Below are positions 9,322 to 18,404 of a stretch of 64,000 nucleotides of DNA, piece by piece. Location of the stretch: the NCBI GenBank assembly GCA_913061185.1, contig CAJXTI010000002.1, positions 1 through 64,000 on the forward strand. Reading direction: 5' to 3'. The first letter of the stretch is position 1; each line of letters opens with the position of its first letter. The notes beneath the pieces are model-generated. The model searched no databases. It was not told the DNA's origin and saw only the letters and a program-made list of their open reading frames with translations. This stretch comes from an uncultured Oceanobacter sp. (GTDB lineage: Bacteria > Pseudomonadota > Gammaproteobacteria > Pseudomonadales > Oceanobacteraceae). The translations under genes were made by a program, and so were the position numbers.

Positions 9322-10698
9322 TCAGTTTTCCCCCTGAGGCACGTGGTGCGAATCTCGCTGATGGGCCAGTTGGCCAAGAATATAGGTGGCGGCAATTACG
9401 CGGTCGTCACCCAGGGTGTTGAGTACAAACAGGGTTTCTTTAAGGTTGTGACAATGCGCCGTACGGAAGGCCAGAAAATCCGTCGCTTGTGGGTCCAGCA
9501 CAATAAAGTCAGCTTCCATACCGGGCTGGAAACTGCCGATTTTGTCATCCAGCGACAGCGCTTTGGCGCCGCCCAGTGTGGCCAGATAAAGCGCCCGGAA
9601 CGGGTCAAGATTGTGGTGTTGCAGCTGCTGGATCTTGTAGGCGTCGGCCAGTGAATCAAACGCCGAAAAACTGCTGCCACCCCCCACGTCAGAACCGATT
9701 CCGACACGAATGCCGTAGTCGTCCATTTTTTTCAGGTTGAACAGGCCCGAGCCCAGAAACAGGTTGGATGACGGGCAATGTGCCAGCACCGAGTCACTGC
9801 TGGCCAGACGCTGGCATTCGTCGTCACACAGATGAATGCCATGGGCAAAAATGCTGCGGCTTCCCAGCAAACCGGCCTGATCGTAAACGTCCAGATAATG
9901 CTCTGAGTCTGGAAACAGGCTTTGTACCCAGGCCAGTTCATCGACGTTTTCAGACAAATGGGTATGCAGATACACATCGGGAAATTCTGCTAACAGGCGT
10001 CCGGCCATATGTAATTGTGCAGGTGTGCTGGTGGGGGCAAAACGCGGGGTAACGGCATAGCTGAGACGGTCAACACCGTGCCATTTTTCGATCAGGGCTT
10101 TTGATTCGTGGTAGCTGGTTTCAGCCGTGTCGAGTACGGCTTCCGGCGCATGGCGGTCCATCATGACCTTACCGGCAATCATGCGCAGCTGGTGCTGTTG
10201 CGCCACGCTGAAAAACGCCTCCACCGACTGCGGGTGTACGGTGCCAAAGACCAGTGCGGTGGTGGTGCCATTACGCAGCAGTTCCGTAACAAAACGTTGA
10301 GCAATGCTGAGGCCATAATCGTAATCACTGAAGCGGCTTTCCACCGGGAAGGTGTGGGTTTGCAGCCAGTCGAGCAGCTGAGTGCCGTAGGCGGCAATCA
10401 TTTCGGTTTGCGGATAATGAATATGGCAGTCAACAAATCCCGGCAGCAGAACTTTGCCGCGGTAGTCCAGCAGCTGGATCTGTTGTTCTGTCTGTTGTTC
10501 TGTCTGTTGTTCTGTCTGTTGTTCTGTCTGTTGTTCGATCAGGAGCCCGGCCAGTTGCTCATACGCACCAACACGCTCGATCAGGCCGCTCTCACCAACC
10601 CACAACAAGCCGTCTTCAATCCACTGATACGCTGCATCACCGTCTTGCAGCGGGTCACTAGTGAAGAACAGCAACGAGCCTCGAAATACCTTGATCAT
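9322..10698 (-). CDS. guaD: Guanine deaminase
   Basis: A 458-residue zinc amidohydrolase that converts guanine to xanthine and ammonia. Motifs in order: 'PGFVDCHIHYPQ' near residue 85 with metal-binding histidines, 'HTHLSEN' near 247, 'AHGIHL' near 284 and 'GSDVGGGSS' near 337. The guanine deaminase mark 'PVESRFSDYDYG' is also present. An in-frame repeat of Glu-Gln-Gln-Thr (about residues 54-73) is inserted between the first strands and the catalytic barrel; it is unusual for the family and comes from a 12-bp DNA repeat. The gene lies 2 bp after uraH and just before puuD in the purine operon. Confidence 0.94.
   Translation of the reverse strand: MIKVFRGSLLFFTSDPLQDGDAAYQWIEDGLLWVGESGLIERVGAYEQLAGLLIEQQTEQQTEQQTEQQTEQQIQLLDYRGKVLLPGFVDCHIHYPQTEMIAAYGTQLLDWLQTHTFPVESRFSDYDYGLSIAQRFVTELLRNGTTTALVFGTVHPQSVEAFFSVAQQHQLRMIAGKVMMDRHAPEAVLDTAETSYHESKALIEKWHGVDRLSYAVTPRFAPTSTPAQLHMAGRLLAEFPDVYLHTHLSENVDELAWVQSLFPDSEHYLDVYDQAGLLGSRSIFAHGIHLCDDECQRLASSDSVLAHCPSSNLFLGSGLFNLKKMDDYGIRVGIGSDVGGGSSFSAFDSLADAYKIQQLQHHNLDPFRALYLATLGGAKALSLDDKIGSFQPGMEADFIVLDPQATDFLAFRTAHCHNLKETLFVLNTLGDDRVIAATYILGQLAHQRDSHHVPQGEN
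10480..10539. repeat. In-frame 12-bp tandem repeat inside guaD
   Basis: Four exact copies of CTGTTGTTCTGT and a fifth that diverges at its end. Read on the coding (minus) strand they give a repeated Glu-Gln-Gln-Thr. Because the unit is a multiple of three, copy-number change would lengthen or shorten the protein without a frameshift. Confidence 0.95.
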
Positions 10699-10700
10699 GC

Positions 10701-11051
10701 TTATGAACCCCGGTAAGTCGAGTAGCTGAACGGGCTTAACAACAGCGGAATATGAAAGTGCTGCGCCGGGTTTTCCACCCGGAAGACAATTTCAGCAAAG
10801 GGGTAAAAAGCGCTTTGCCCCAATTGGCTGAAATAGTCGTCCAGTTCAAAACGAATGCGGTAAATACCGGGCAGCAGCGCCGGTTTGTCATCCAGCCAGC
10901 CGGGGATGCGGCCGTCGTGGTTGGTTATTCCCTTGCTAACGCTTGTCCAGCCATTCTGATCCGGGCTGCTCTCGTTCTGACGACAGAGGGTCACCTCAAT
11001 GCCAATGCCGGGTTGGCCCAGCGCGGTATCCAGTACATGGGTGGTGATCAT
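10701..11051 (-). CDS. uraH: 5-hydroxyisourate hydrolase
   Basis: A 116-residue transthyretin-like enzyme that hydrolyses 5-hydroxyisourate to OHCU in ureide synthesis. It has the N-terminal 'MITTHVLDTALGQP' with the active-site His, 'NHDGRI' in the middle, 'YHIPLLLSPFSYSTYRG'-type end (here FHIPLLLSPFSYSTYRG) and the diagnostic C-terminal Y-R-G-S. The ATG at 11051 has AGGA upstream and gives the usual length; a reading to 11090 adds a poor leader. It lies between uraD and guaD in the operon. Confidence 0.95.
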   Translation of the reverse strand: MITTHVLDTALGQPGIGIEVTLCRQNESSPDQNGWTSVSKGITNHDGRIPGWLDDKPALLPGIYRIRFELDDYFSQLGQSAFYPFAEIVFRVENPAQHFHIPLLLSPFSYSTYRGS

Positions 11052-11073
11052 GGTGTTGTTTCCTGTCTTCTGC

Positions 11074-11586
11074 TTACCCGGCGATGCCAAGTAATTTGTT
11101 AATACGAATGCGGGTGATTTTGGCCTGCTCGTCAGCGGCGTTCTGTACTTCGGTGGCGCGGTTGTTACTCAGCCGGGCCTGTAACAGGGCCAGCATTTCG
11201 GCGGCACTTTTGCCGCTGGCACAGACGATAAAAATAAACCCGTAACGCTGTTCATAAGACTGATTGCCCTCTGCCAGGGCGTTGATAATGGCGTCGTTGG
11301 CAGCGTTGACGCTGGACTGTTCACCGGCCGCCAGCGCCTTGGTGCTGGCGTATTTCTGTTGCAGCGAGCTGATATCGCCAATTTTCGGATGACCTTCAAA
11401 GGCTTCGAGATAATCCGCTTCTGCCAGTGCTTGCCAGAAGTTCTCGGCCTGCTGCTGTAACTGTTCGGCGGATAGAAATGGCCGGGCAGCGACCATCTGT
11501 TGAATCCAGCGCTGGCTGACACAGCATTGGGCAAACGCAGTAGCGGCTTCGTCAGCGGGCAGTTGGTTCAGTTGCTCAAGTGTCAT
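11074..11586 (-). CDS. uraD: OHCU decarboxylase
   Basis: A 170-residue enzyme that decarboxylates 2-oxo-4-hydroxy-4-carboxy-5-ureidoimidazoline to S-allantoin, the final step of urate breakdown. The catalytic His is in 'FEGHPKIGDI' near residue 67, and 'YEQRYGFIFIVCASGKS' near 112 is the conserved second motif. Its start overlaps the xdhC stop by one base, so the two are translationally coupled. No allantoinase gene is in the window, so allantoin is the pathway's endpoint here. Confidence 0.95.
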   Translation of the reverse strand: MTLEQLNQLPADEAATAFAQCCVSQRWIQQMVAARPFLSAEQLQQQAENFWQALAEADYLEAFEGHPKIGDISSLQQKYASTKALAAGEQSSVNAANDAIINALAEGNQSYEQRYGFIFIVCASGKSAAEMLALLQARLSNNRATEVQNAADEQAKITRIRINKLLGIAG

Positions 11587-12560
11587 CAGGAGGTCACCTT
11601 GCAGGATTGGCTCAGGGATTGTGTTTCAGTCTGGGGTTCGGTCTGAGATTCGGGCTGAGATTCGGGCTGAAATTCGGGCGACGCCTGGCGGCGAGCCTTG
11701 TCCTGACGCATCAGTGTTTTCAGGGTTGGTAGTGACACGCCGCTACTGCGAGTGGACTTATCAGGCAGTAGTTCTTGTTGATACTGGGCAATCAGCTGTG
11801 CGGCAATCGACACCGCCACTTCCATGGGCAACTTGCCGCCCACTTCGGCCAGCCCCACCGGACATTGCAGGCGCTCTAACTGCTGTTCGTCCATGCCACT
11901 CTGACGCAGCCGGTAACGAAAGCGGTTGGCCTTGGTGGCCGAACCAATCACACCAACAGAGGCAAAACGCTGCAGCCGCAGGGCGGTTTCAGCCAGGCGG
12001 TAATCCAGTGCGTGGTCGTGGGTGAGAATCAGCACACGGCTGCCGTGTGGTGCCTGTTCGAGCAGGGATTCCGGCGTCTCGGCCACCACACATTCAATAT
12101 GGGCGGCAAGGGAATCGGCTGGCGGAAACAGTTCCGGGCGGTTGTCGATCCAGCGGGTTGGCAGCGGCAGCTGTTGCAGAATCTGCATCAGGGCGCTGGC
12201 AACATGACCGGCACCAAACAGCCACAGCGCGGCTGCGCGGGCGGGGTAACTTTCAAACAGCAAGGTGGCGTAACCACCACAACACTGCCCGGCGTCCGCT
12301 CCCAGCAAAACCTGCTGGATCTGCTGTTGCGGTTCATGGTGCCGCAATAACTGCCGCGCCTGCTGCAGTGCCTGATATTCCAGCTGGCCACCCCCAATGG
12401 TGTCGATGCTGTTATCCGGCAACACCAGCATTTTGCTGCCAGAGGCACGCGGCGTGGAGCCACCGGTGCTGATCACGGTGACCAGTACATGAGGCTGGCC
12501 GCGACGCTGGCAGTCGGCCAGCGCTTGCGACCAGTTTAACGGGCGCGAGGGGGTATTCAT
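11586..12560 (-). CDS. xdhC: Xanthine dehydrogenase accessory protein XdhC
   Basis: A 324-residue cytoplasmic chaperone that binds molybdenum cofactor, helps its sulfuration and inserts it into XdhB. The N-terminal XdhC/CoxI domain has 'VTVISTGGSTPRASGSKM' and 'DAGQCCGGYATLLF' with paired cysteines; the C-terminal Rossmann-like part has 'LWLFGAGHVASAL'. The last 30 residues form a Gln/Glu/Ser/Pro/Thr repeat (P-E-S-Q and variants) encoded by a degenerate 12-bp DNA repeat at about 11620-11690; this tail is not part of the family fold. Start and stop each overlap the neighbouring genes by one base. Confidence 0.93.
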   Translation of the reverse strand: MNTPSRPLNWSQALADCQRRGQPHVLVTVISTGGSTPRASGSKMLVLPDNSIDTIGGGQLEYQALQQARQLLRHHEPQQQIQQVLLGADAGQCCGGYATLLFESYPARAAALWLFGAGHVASALMQILQQLPLPTRWIDNRPELFPPADSLAAHIECVVAETPESLLEQAPHGSRVLILTHDHALDYRLAETALRLQRFASVGVIGSATKANRFRYRLRQSGMDEQQLERLQCPVGLAEVGGKLPMEVAVSIAAQLIAQYQQELLPDKSTRSSGVSLPTLKTLMRQDKARRQASPEFQPESQPESQTEPQTETQSLSQSCKVTS

Positions 12561-15004
12561 CAGCAGTCCTCTCCATTGGCAACGGCCTTGTCGAGCATAT
12601 CGGTCTGAATCGCCATCACCGCCTTTAACACCCGTTCGGGCGTGGCCGGGGTGTCGAGGTCGGGGCTGAGCTGGTAGTTACTGAGACTGCTGATGGCATC
12701 ACGCAGGGCCGACCAGACCGAAATCGCCAGCATAAACGGCGGTTCGCCCACGGCTTTGGAGTTGTAGACCGTGGCTTCGTTGTTGGCCTGTTCATAAAGG
12801 CTGACGTTGAATACCGGAGGTGTGTCACCAATCGCCGGAATCTTGTAGGTCGCCGGGGAGTTACTGAGCAAACGGCCATCGTTGTGCCACACCAGTTCTT
12901 CGGTGGTCAGCCAGCCCATGCCCTGAATAAAACCCCCTTCAATCTGGCCACGGTCGATGGCCGGGTTAATGCTGCGGCCAACGTCGTGGAGAATATCCAC
13001 CCGGCACACCTTGTATTCACCGGTGAGGGTGTCGATCACCACCTCGGCAACTGCCGCGCCATTGGCGAAGTAAAAAAACGGCCGACCGGAAGCGCTGCTG
13101 CGGTCGTAATGGATTTTTGGCGTGCGGTAATAACCGGTAGCCGACAGCGAAATCCGGCCGACATAAGCGGCTTGTACCAGTTCGGCAAAGGACATGTTGT
13201 CGGTGTCAGTATCGGTGTCGGCTTCACCCCAGAATACCTGCCCGTCGGCAAAACGAATGGCCTCTTCTGCTACCGATTTTTCCGCCGCCAGAAACCCGGT
13301 CAGCCGCTGTTTCAGGGTCAGGGCGGCATTCTGCGCCGCTTTGCCATTCAGGTCGGTGCCACTGGAGGCCGCCGTTGGTGAGGTGTTGGGCACCTTGTCG
13401 GTACGGGTAGCGGTGACCTGAATCACCTCGCTGCTGACCCCCAGGGTTTGCGCCACAATCTGCCCCACCTTGGTATGCAGGCCCTGCCCCATCTCGGTGC
13501 CACCGTGGTTTACCTGAATCGAACCATCGGTGTAGATATGAATCAGCGCTCCGGCCTGATTGAGATGCTGCAGGGTGAAGGAAATACCGAATTTCACCGG
13601 TGTCAGTGCCAGGCCGCGTTTGAGAATCGGGCTGGTTTGATTCCACTGGTGAATCTCCGTACGACGCGCCCGGTAATCACTGCTGTGCTCCAGCTGTTCG
13701 ATAATCTCCGGCAGGCTGTTGTGCTCCAGCCGCTGATGGTAGGGCGTTACGGTGCGATCCGGGTTGTGCGTGCTGGTGCCATACAGGTTGAGCTTGCGAA
13801 TGGTCAGCGGGTCTGCGCCAACGGTACGGGCAATGTCGTCCATCGCCCGTTCAATAATCATCATGCCCTGCGGGCCACCAAAACCCCGATAGGCGGTATG
13901 CGACACCTGATGGGTAAAGGCGCGGTGGCCGTCTATCACCGCATGGGGCAAGTAGTAGGCGTTATCGGCGTGGAACATGGCGCGGTCAACAATGGCATCG
14001 GACAAATCCGGCGAGTTGCCGCAGTTACCAATAACCTCTATATCGGCCGCCAGAATCTGTCCTTGCGAGTCGATACCGATACGGTAACGGTTGGCAAACG
14101 GGTGCCGTTTGCCGGTCATCACCATATCGTCCTGACGCGGCAGACGCATTTTTACCGCCCGCCCGGTTTTGGCCGCCAGCAACGCCGCCAGACAGGCCCA
14201 TTGCCCGGCCTGGCTTTCCTTGCCGCCAAAACCACCGCCCATACGGCGCATATCCACGGTAATACGGTTCAGTGGTACGTCCAGCACTTCCGCCACCAGC
14301 TTTTGCACTTCACTGGGATGCTGACTGGAGGTGTACACCAGCATGCCGCCGTCTTCGCCGGGTAAGGCCAGCGAAACCTGCCCTTCCAGATAAAAATGTT
14401 CCTGCCCACCGACCGCTTGTTCGGCTTCGATAATATGCGCTGCCGCCGCCATACCGTCGGCAATATTGCCCTTGACCATACGATGGCTGGGGCGCACCAG
14501 ACGTGCTTGTGCCAGTGCCTCGCGAGGGTCGAGCAGGGGCGTGTGTGTTTCATATTCTACAATGGCCCGTTGTGCTGCGCGGCGCGCAGCCAGTTCGGTG
14601 GTGGCTGCCACGACGGCAATACACTGGCCAAAAAACTTCACCTCGCTGGAGGTCAGAATCGGGTCGCCGGGGAATACCGGGCCAATATCCACGTGGCCGG
14701 TCAGTTCTTCCACCGTCATCACGGTTGCCACACCGGGACTGTTGCTGACGGCGGTCAGATCCAGCCGGGTTATCTGTCCGGCGGCGATGCTGCTGCGAAT
14801 CACGGCGGCATGCAGACAATTGGCGGGTTCTATCATGTCATCCACATAACGGGCGCTGCCGCTGACATGGCCAATGGCGCTTTCATGTGGCGACGGTTTG
14901 CCCAGCGCAGCGCTGACAATGTCCTGTCCGGCCAGGCCACTGTTGGCCAATGGTCCGGTTTCGGCCAGCCCCGTATTGTGTTCGGGCAAGGTGACGTTAC
15001 GCAT
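12560..15004 (-). CDS. xdhB: Xanthine dehydrogenase, molybdopterin-binding subunit
   Basis: An 814-residue large subunit that oxidises hypoxanthine and xanthine at the molybdenum centre. Marks include the aldehyde oxidase/xanthine dehydrogenase hammerhead domain (about 40-150), 'MGGGFGGKESQ' near 255, 'AYRGFGGPQGM' near 375, 'GTEMGQGLHTK' near 505 and 'KAVGEPPFML' near 750, which holds the catalytic Glu. The ATG at 15004 overlaps the xdhA stop by 8 bp; an alternative at 15055 is less likely because it lies deeper in xdhA. Subunit order A-B-C and split small subunit match the bacterial XdhAB type. Confidence 0.96.
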   Translation of the reverse strand: MRNVTLPEHNTGLAETGPLANSGLAGQDIVSAALGKPSPHESAIGHVSGSARYVDDMIEPANCLHAAVIRSSIAAGQITRLDLTAVSNSPGVATVMTVEELTGHVDIGPVFPGDPILTSSEVKFFGQCIAVVAATTELAARRAAQRAIVEYETHTPLLDPREALAQARLVRPSHRMVKGNIADGMAAAAHIIEAEQAVGGQEHFYLEGQVSLALPGEDGGMLVYTSSQHPSEVQKLVAEVLDVPLNRITVDMRRMGGGFGGKESQAGQWACLAALLAAKTGRAVKMRLPRQDDMVMTGKRHPFANRYRIGIDSQGQILAADIEVIGNCGNSPDLSDAIVDRAMFHADNAYYLPHAVIDGHRAFTHQVSHTAYRGFGGPQGMMIIERAMDDIARTVGADPLTIRKLNLYGTSTHNPDRTVTPYHQRLEHNSLPEIIEQLEHSSDYRARRTEIHQWNQTSPILKRGLALTPVKFGISFTLQHLNQAGALIHIYTDGSIQVNHGGTEMGQGLHTKVGQIVAQTLGVSSEVIQVTATRTDKVPNTSPTAASSGTDLNGKAAQNAALTLKQRLTGFLAAEKSVAEEAIRFADGQVFWGEADTDTDTDNMSFAELVQAAYVGRISLSATGYYRTPKIHYDRSSASGRPFFYFANGAAVAEVVIDTLTGEYKVCRVDILHDVGRSINPAIDRGQIEGGFIQGMGWLTTEELVWHNDGRLLSNSPATYKIPAIGDTPPVFNVSLYEQANNEATVYNSKAVGEPPFMLAISVWSALRDAISSLSNYQLSPDLDTPATPERVLKAVMAIQTDMLDKAVANGEDC

Positions 15005-16538
15005 AGTGGGCAACCTCCAGTGTGGCGTGGGGCTGCTGGTATTCCAGTACCGCACGGGCCAGCAGGTTCTGCACCAGCTGCAAGCGATAAGCAGCGCTGG
15101 CGCGGACGTCCGTCAGGGGTGTCAGGGTTTGTGCCAATACGGTTTGGGCGGCGCGAATACCGGCCAGCGTGGCGGGCTGGCCAATCAGCGCCTGTTCGGC
15201 AGCTTCAACACGCAAGGGTGTTGCCGCCACGCCACCAAACGCCAGCCGGGCAGCGGTGATGACGTCGTTTTCCACCTTGAACATCAGCGCTGCCAGCACG
15301 GCGGAAATATCGTCTTCAAAGCGTTTGGAAACCTTGAACACACAACGATGCCAATCGGTTTTATCAAGGGGAATTTCAATCTGGCTAATGACCCCACCCG
15401 CTGGCAAACAGGTCTGGCGGTAACCGCTAAAAAAATCCTTGATGGCAATCCGGCTGGCTCCGGCCGGGCTGTGAACATGCACAATGGCATCCAGCGCCAG
15501 CAACACCGGCGGTGTATCACCAATAGGAGAAGCATTGGCGACGTTGCCCGCCATGGTGCCCTGATTACGCACCTGCAGCGCCCCTAGCCGTTCCAGCATG
15601 CGGGCGAATTCCGGCAGATGCTGTTTGAGGGTGCCCATAACCGCGCTGTAGCTGACACCGGCACCTATCATCAGGCGGCTGTTGCTGACCTGAATATGCT
15701 GCAACTCAGTCACCTGGCCGGTGTAAATCAGCACATCCAGTGGCTGCAGCTGCTGGGTATATTCCAGCGCCAGATCAGTGCCCCCGGCCACCAGACGGCC
15801 ATGGGGATACTGGCAACGCAGGTCGAGCAGTTGCTGCAGGGTTTGCGGCACAAAAAAGTGCCGATCACCCTGATTCAGAGAACCCGTATCGGTGGCGCTG
15901 GCCAGATCCCGCAGCTGCTGCCAGGTTTGCGCTTCTTGGTTATTGAAGTGGTCATTGGCATGATCGTTAGCGGCTGCGGCCAGTACATGGCCTGCGGCTT
16001 CAATAATCGGCCGATAACCGGTACAACGACAGAGGTTGCCACCCAGTGCCAGATCAATGTCATGGCGGGTGTGGGCATCGGGGTTGGTCGGGTCAAATTC
16101 GTTAACGGCAGTAACCGGTGTACTGTTCTTGCCCAACGCAAACAGTGACATCACAAAACCGGGGGTACAGAAACCGCATTGTGAACCGTGGCAATCCACC
16201 ATGGCTTGTTGGGCAGGATGTAATGGCTGTCCCGGCGCTTTCAGGGCTTCTACGGTGATCAGCTGTTTACCCTGTAAACTGCCGACAAAGGTGATGCAGC
16301 TGTTGACACTTTTATAGGTCAGCTTGCCTGTAACAGAACCCTCTGGAGAGCCGTCAGCAGAACCCTCTGGAAAGACAGGCTCAGCCACCACCACAGTGCA
16401 GGCACCACAGTCGCCAGATGCACAACCTTCCTTGGTGCCTCGTTGCACTTCGACAGTGCGCAGGTACTCCAGAATGGTCAGGTCTGGAGCAAGATCATCT
16501 ACTTCGCGTAACTGATCATTGAATAAAAAGCGAATCAA
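14997..16538 (-). CDS. xdhA: Xanthine dehydrogenase, iron-sulfur and FAD subunit
   Basis: A 513-residue small subunit carrying two [2Fe-2S] clusters and FAD. The plant-type cluster is 'GCASGDCGACTVV' near residue 38, the second cluster is formed by 'CGFCTPGFVMSL' near 120 and 'GNLCRCTGYRPI' near 167, and the FAD-binding domain starts near 225. The start codon is TTG at 16538, supported by GGAGGA a few bases upstream; no ATG is better placed. A short insertion rich in Gly/Ser/Glu near residues 54-70 is encoded by a duplicated 14-bp sequence (16334-16347 and 16358-16371). First gene of the seven-gene purine operon. Confidence 0.95.
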   Translation of the reverse strand: MIRFLFNDQLREVDDLAPDLTILEYLRTVEVQRGTKEGCASGDCGACTVVVAEPVFPEGSADGSPEGSVTGKLTYKSVNSCITFVGSLQGKQLITVEALKAPGQPLHPAQQAMVDCHGSQCGFCTPGFVMSLFALGKNSTPVTAVNEFDPTNPDAHTRHDIDLALGGNLCRCTGYRPIIEAAGHVLAAAANDHANDHFNNQEAQTWQQLRDLASATDTGSLNQGDRHFFVPQTLQQLLDLRCQYPHGRLVAGGTDLALEYTQQLQPLDVLIYTGQVTELQHIQVSNSRLMIGAGVSYSAVMGTLKQHLPEFARMLERLGALQVRNQGTMAGNVANASPIGDTPPVLLALDAIVHVHSPAGASRIAIKDFFSGYRQTCLPAGGVISQIEIPLDKTDWHRCVFKVSKRFEDDISAVLAALMFKVENDVITAARLAFGGVAATPLRVEAAEQALIGQPATLAGIRAAQTVLAQTLTPLTDVRASAAYRLQLVQNLLARAVLEYQQPHATLEVAHYA

Positions 16539-16679
16539 TGTTGCTTCCTCCGATTAGCTACTTATATCGGCAACTAATTCATAACCTAATGATTTTTAAG
16601 GGAATTTAAAGTTACAACAGCGTTTTCCCCGAATTTTATGGTGGTTTTCCTGAGGCTGGCTCTGAAGCCCCGCAAAACC

Positions 16680-16693
16680 TGACCGATCGGTCA
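16680..16693. promoter_or_regulatory. Perfect palindrome, TetR-family-type operator candidate
   Basis: TGACCGATCGGTCA is a 14-bp perfect palindrome in the middle of the divergent region. The half-sites TGACC/GGTCA with a 4-bp centre match the layout of sites bound by RutR-type TetR regulators of nucleobase metabolism. No regulator gene is adjacent, so the binding protein is unknown. Confidence 0.5.
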
Positions 16694-16743
16694 TGTAAAG
16701 CATTTACTATACCAGTCACTCTGACGGCTTAACAAAAAAATTC

Positions 16744-16757
16744 TGACCAGTTGGCCA
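16744..16757. promoter_or_regulatory. Second TGACC-N4-GGCCA operator-like site
   Basis: TGACCAGTTGGCCA repeats the half-site spacing of the palindrome 64 bp to its left, with one mismatch. Its central TGACCA..TGG also fits the RutR-type consensus. The two sites together suggest control of one or both divergent operons. Confidence 0.45.
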
Positions 16758-16841
16758 GCTTTTTGCTCACTGGGTTAAGATCCATAACAATACTGCAACC
16801 GGGAGGTCAGCCCCGGAACCTTCAGCAGAGAGGAACAGCCC

Positions 16842-18404
16842 GTGCCCAATCAACCTGTACCACCCAGGCTCAGCCTGCGTGGCATCACCAAACAGTACCC
16901 TGGCTGTTTGGCCAATGACGATGTTCACCTGGCTATCGCCCCAGCCGAAATTCATGCCCTGCTGGGTGAAAATGGCGCTGGCAAAAGTACCCTGATGAAG
17001 GTGATCTATGGTCTGGTGAAGCCAGACAAAGGCGAACTGCTGTGGGATGGCCTGCCACTGGAAGTAAAAGACCCCGCGCACGCTCGCAAGATGGGCATTG
17101 GTATGGTGTTCCAGCATTTTTCGCTGTTCGATACCCTCACCGTCACCGAAAACATCGCCCTGGCACTGGGTGATGAAGCGGGCGAGCTGGGGCCGCTGGC
17201 GGAAAAAATCCGTACAGTGTCAGAAAAATACGGCATGGCGATTAACCCCGAGCGCGAGATTCATACCCTGTCGGTGGGCGAACGCCAGCGGGTCGAAATC
17301 GTCCGTTGTCTGGTGCAGGACATCAAACTGCTGATTCTCGACGAACCCACCTCGGTACTGACTCCGCAAGAAGTCGATACCCTGTTTATCACCCTGCGCA
17401 AGCTGGCCAGCGAAGGCTGTTCCATTCTGTTTATCAGCCACAAACTCAACGAAGTCAAAGCTCTGTGCCACAAGGCCACGGTGCTGCGTGGCGGGCGCGT
17501 GTCCGGTGCCTGTATTCCCGCCGAGCAAGACACCACCAGCATGGCCAAAATGATGGTCGGTGACGATACTCCGGTCAGCACCACCTACCCCAAAGTACTT
17601 GGCAGCGAGCCGGTGCTGGAAGTACAACAACTGAGCCTGCGCAGCCATGATCCGTTTGGTGTGCATCTGAACAATCTCAACCTGACAGTACATAGCGGTG
17701 AAATCGTCGGTATTGCCGGGGTCGCCGGTAACGGTCAGGAAGAACTGCTGGCCAGTCTCAGCGGCGAAACACGTTGCCCTGCGGGTACACTGGCTTTTAA
17801 TGGTGTCGACGTCGCCAACCTGCCGCCGGATCAGCGCCGTGCACTGGGGCTGGGTTTTGTACCGGAAGAGCGCCTCGGTCGTGGTGCCGTACCGGAAATG
17901 AGTCTGACCGAAAACGCCCTGCTCACTGGCTTCCTCACCGGACTGGTGGAGAAAGGTATGGTGAACTGGCGCAAGACAGAAGCCTTCGCCGACAAAATTA
18001 TTCAGGACTACAAGGTCAAAACTGCCGGGCGTCATGCCCAGGCTGACAGCCTCTCTGGTGGCAACCTGCAAAAATTCATTATCGGTCGGGAAATTCTCCA
18101 AAACCCGAAAATTCTGATTGCCGCTCATCCTACCTGGGGCGTTGACATCGGTGCCGCGACAGCGATTCATAAAGCGCTGATTACCCTGCGTGATCAAGGG
18201 GCTGCCATTCTGGTGGTATCAGAAGACATCGACGAATTATTTCTGATTTCCGACCGCATCGGTGCCATTTGTGATGGCGCGTTATCGCCGGTCAAACCGA
18301 CACCACAATCTTCCATTGAAGAGCTGGGCCGCATGATGGCAGGTGACTTCAGTACCCCCACCAGCCCGCCGCCGACTAAAACCCCTCAGGGAGAAGAGGC
18401 ATGA
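16842..18404 (+). CDS. ABC transporter ATP-binding protein, nucleoside/purine (BMP) type
   Basis: A 520-residue protein with two nucleotide-binding domains. The first has Walker A 'GENGAGKST' near residue 44, signature 'LSVGERQRVEI' near 147 and Walker B 'LLILDEPTSVLTP'. The second has a degenerate Walker A (GVAGNGQEELL) and signature 'LSGGNLQKFIIGRE', as usual for the RbsA/YufO class. With two permeases downstream it powers uptake of a nucleoside or purine base. The start is GTG at 16842 with AGAGAGGA upstream. It overlaps the next gene by 4 bp. Its binding protein is probably the BMP-family protein at 40781-41872, as none is encoded beside it. Confidence 0.92.
   Translation: MPNQPVPPRLSLRGITKQYPGCLANDDVHLAIAPAEIHALLGENGAGKSTLMKVIYGLVKPDKGELLWDGLPLEVKDPAHARKMGIGMVFQHFSLFDTLTVTENIALALGDEAGELGPLAEKIRTVSEKYGMAINPEREIHTLSVGERQRVEIVRCLVQDIKLLILDEPTSVLTPQEVDTLFITLRKLASEGCSILFISHKLNEVKALCHKATVLRGGRVSGACIPAEQDTTSMAKMMVGDDTPVSTTYPKVLGSEPVLEVQQLSLRSHDPFGVHLNNLNLTVHSGEIVGIAGVAGNGQEELLASLSGETRCPAGTLAFNGVDVANLPPDQRRALGLGFVPEERLGRGAVPEMSLTENALLTGFLTGLVEKGMVNWRKTEAFADKIIQDYKVKTAGRHAQADSLSGGNLQKFIIGREILQNPKILIAAHPTWGVDIGAATAIHKALITLRDQGAAILVVSEDIDELFLISDRIGAICDGALSPVKPTPQSSIEELGRMMAGDFSTPTSPPPTKTPQGEEA

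Larger units (their letters stand above)
16539..16841. promoter_or_regulatory. Divergent control region between the xdh operon and the purine importer operon
   Basis: Three hundred bases separating two divergent operons with a shared theme. Beyond the two ribosome sites (GGAGGA for xdhA, AGAGAGGA for the ATP-binding gene) the region holds two similar palindromes, listed separately. No confident -35/-10 pair could be fixed by eye for either direction. Confidence 0.6.

Noticed and set aside
10108..10716. Long plus-strand open frame opposite guaD
   Set aside because: A shadow of guaD caused by G+C-rich codon use; the Leu/Cys-rich repeat in it is just the antisense of the Glu-Gln-Gln-Thr repeat.
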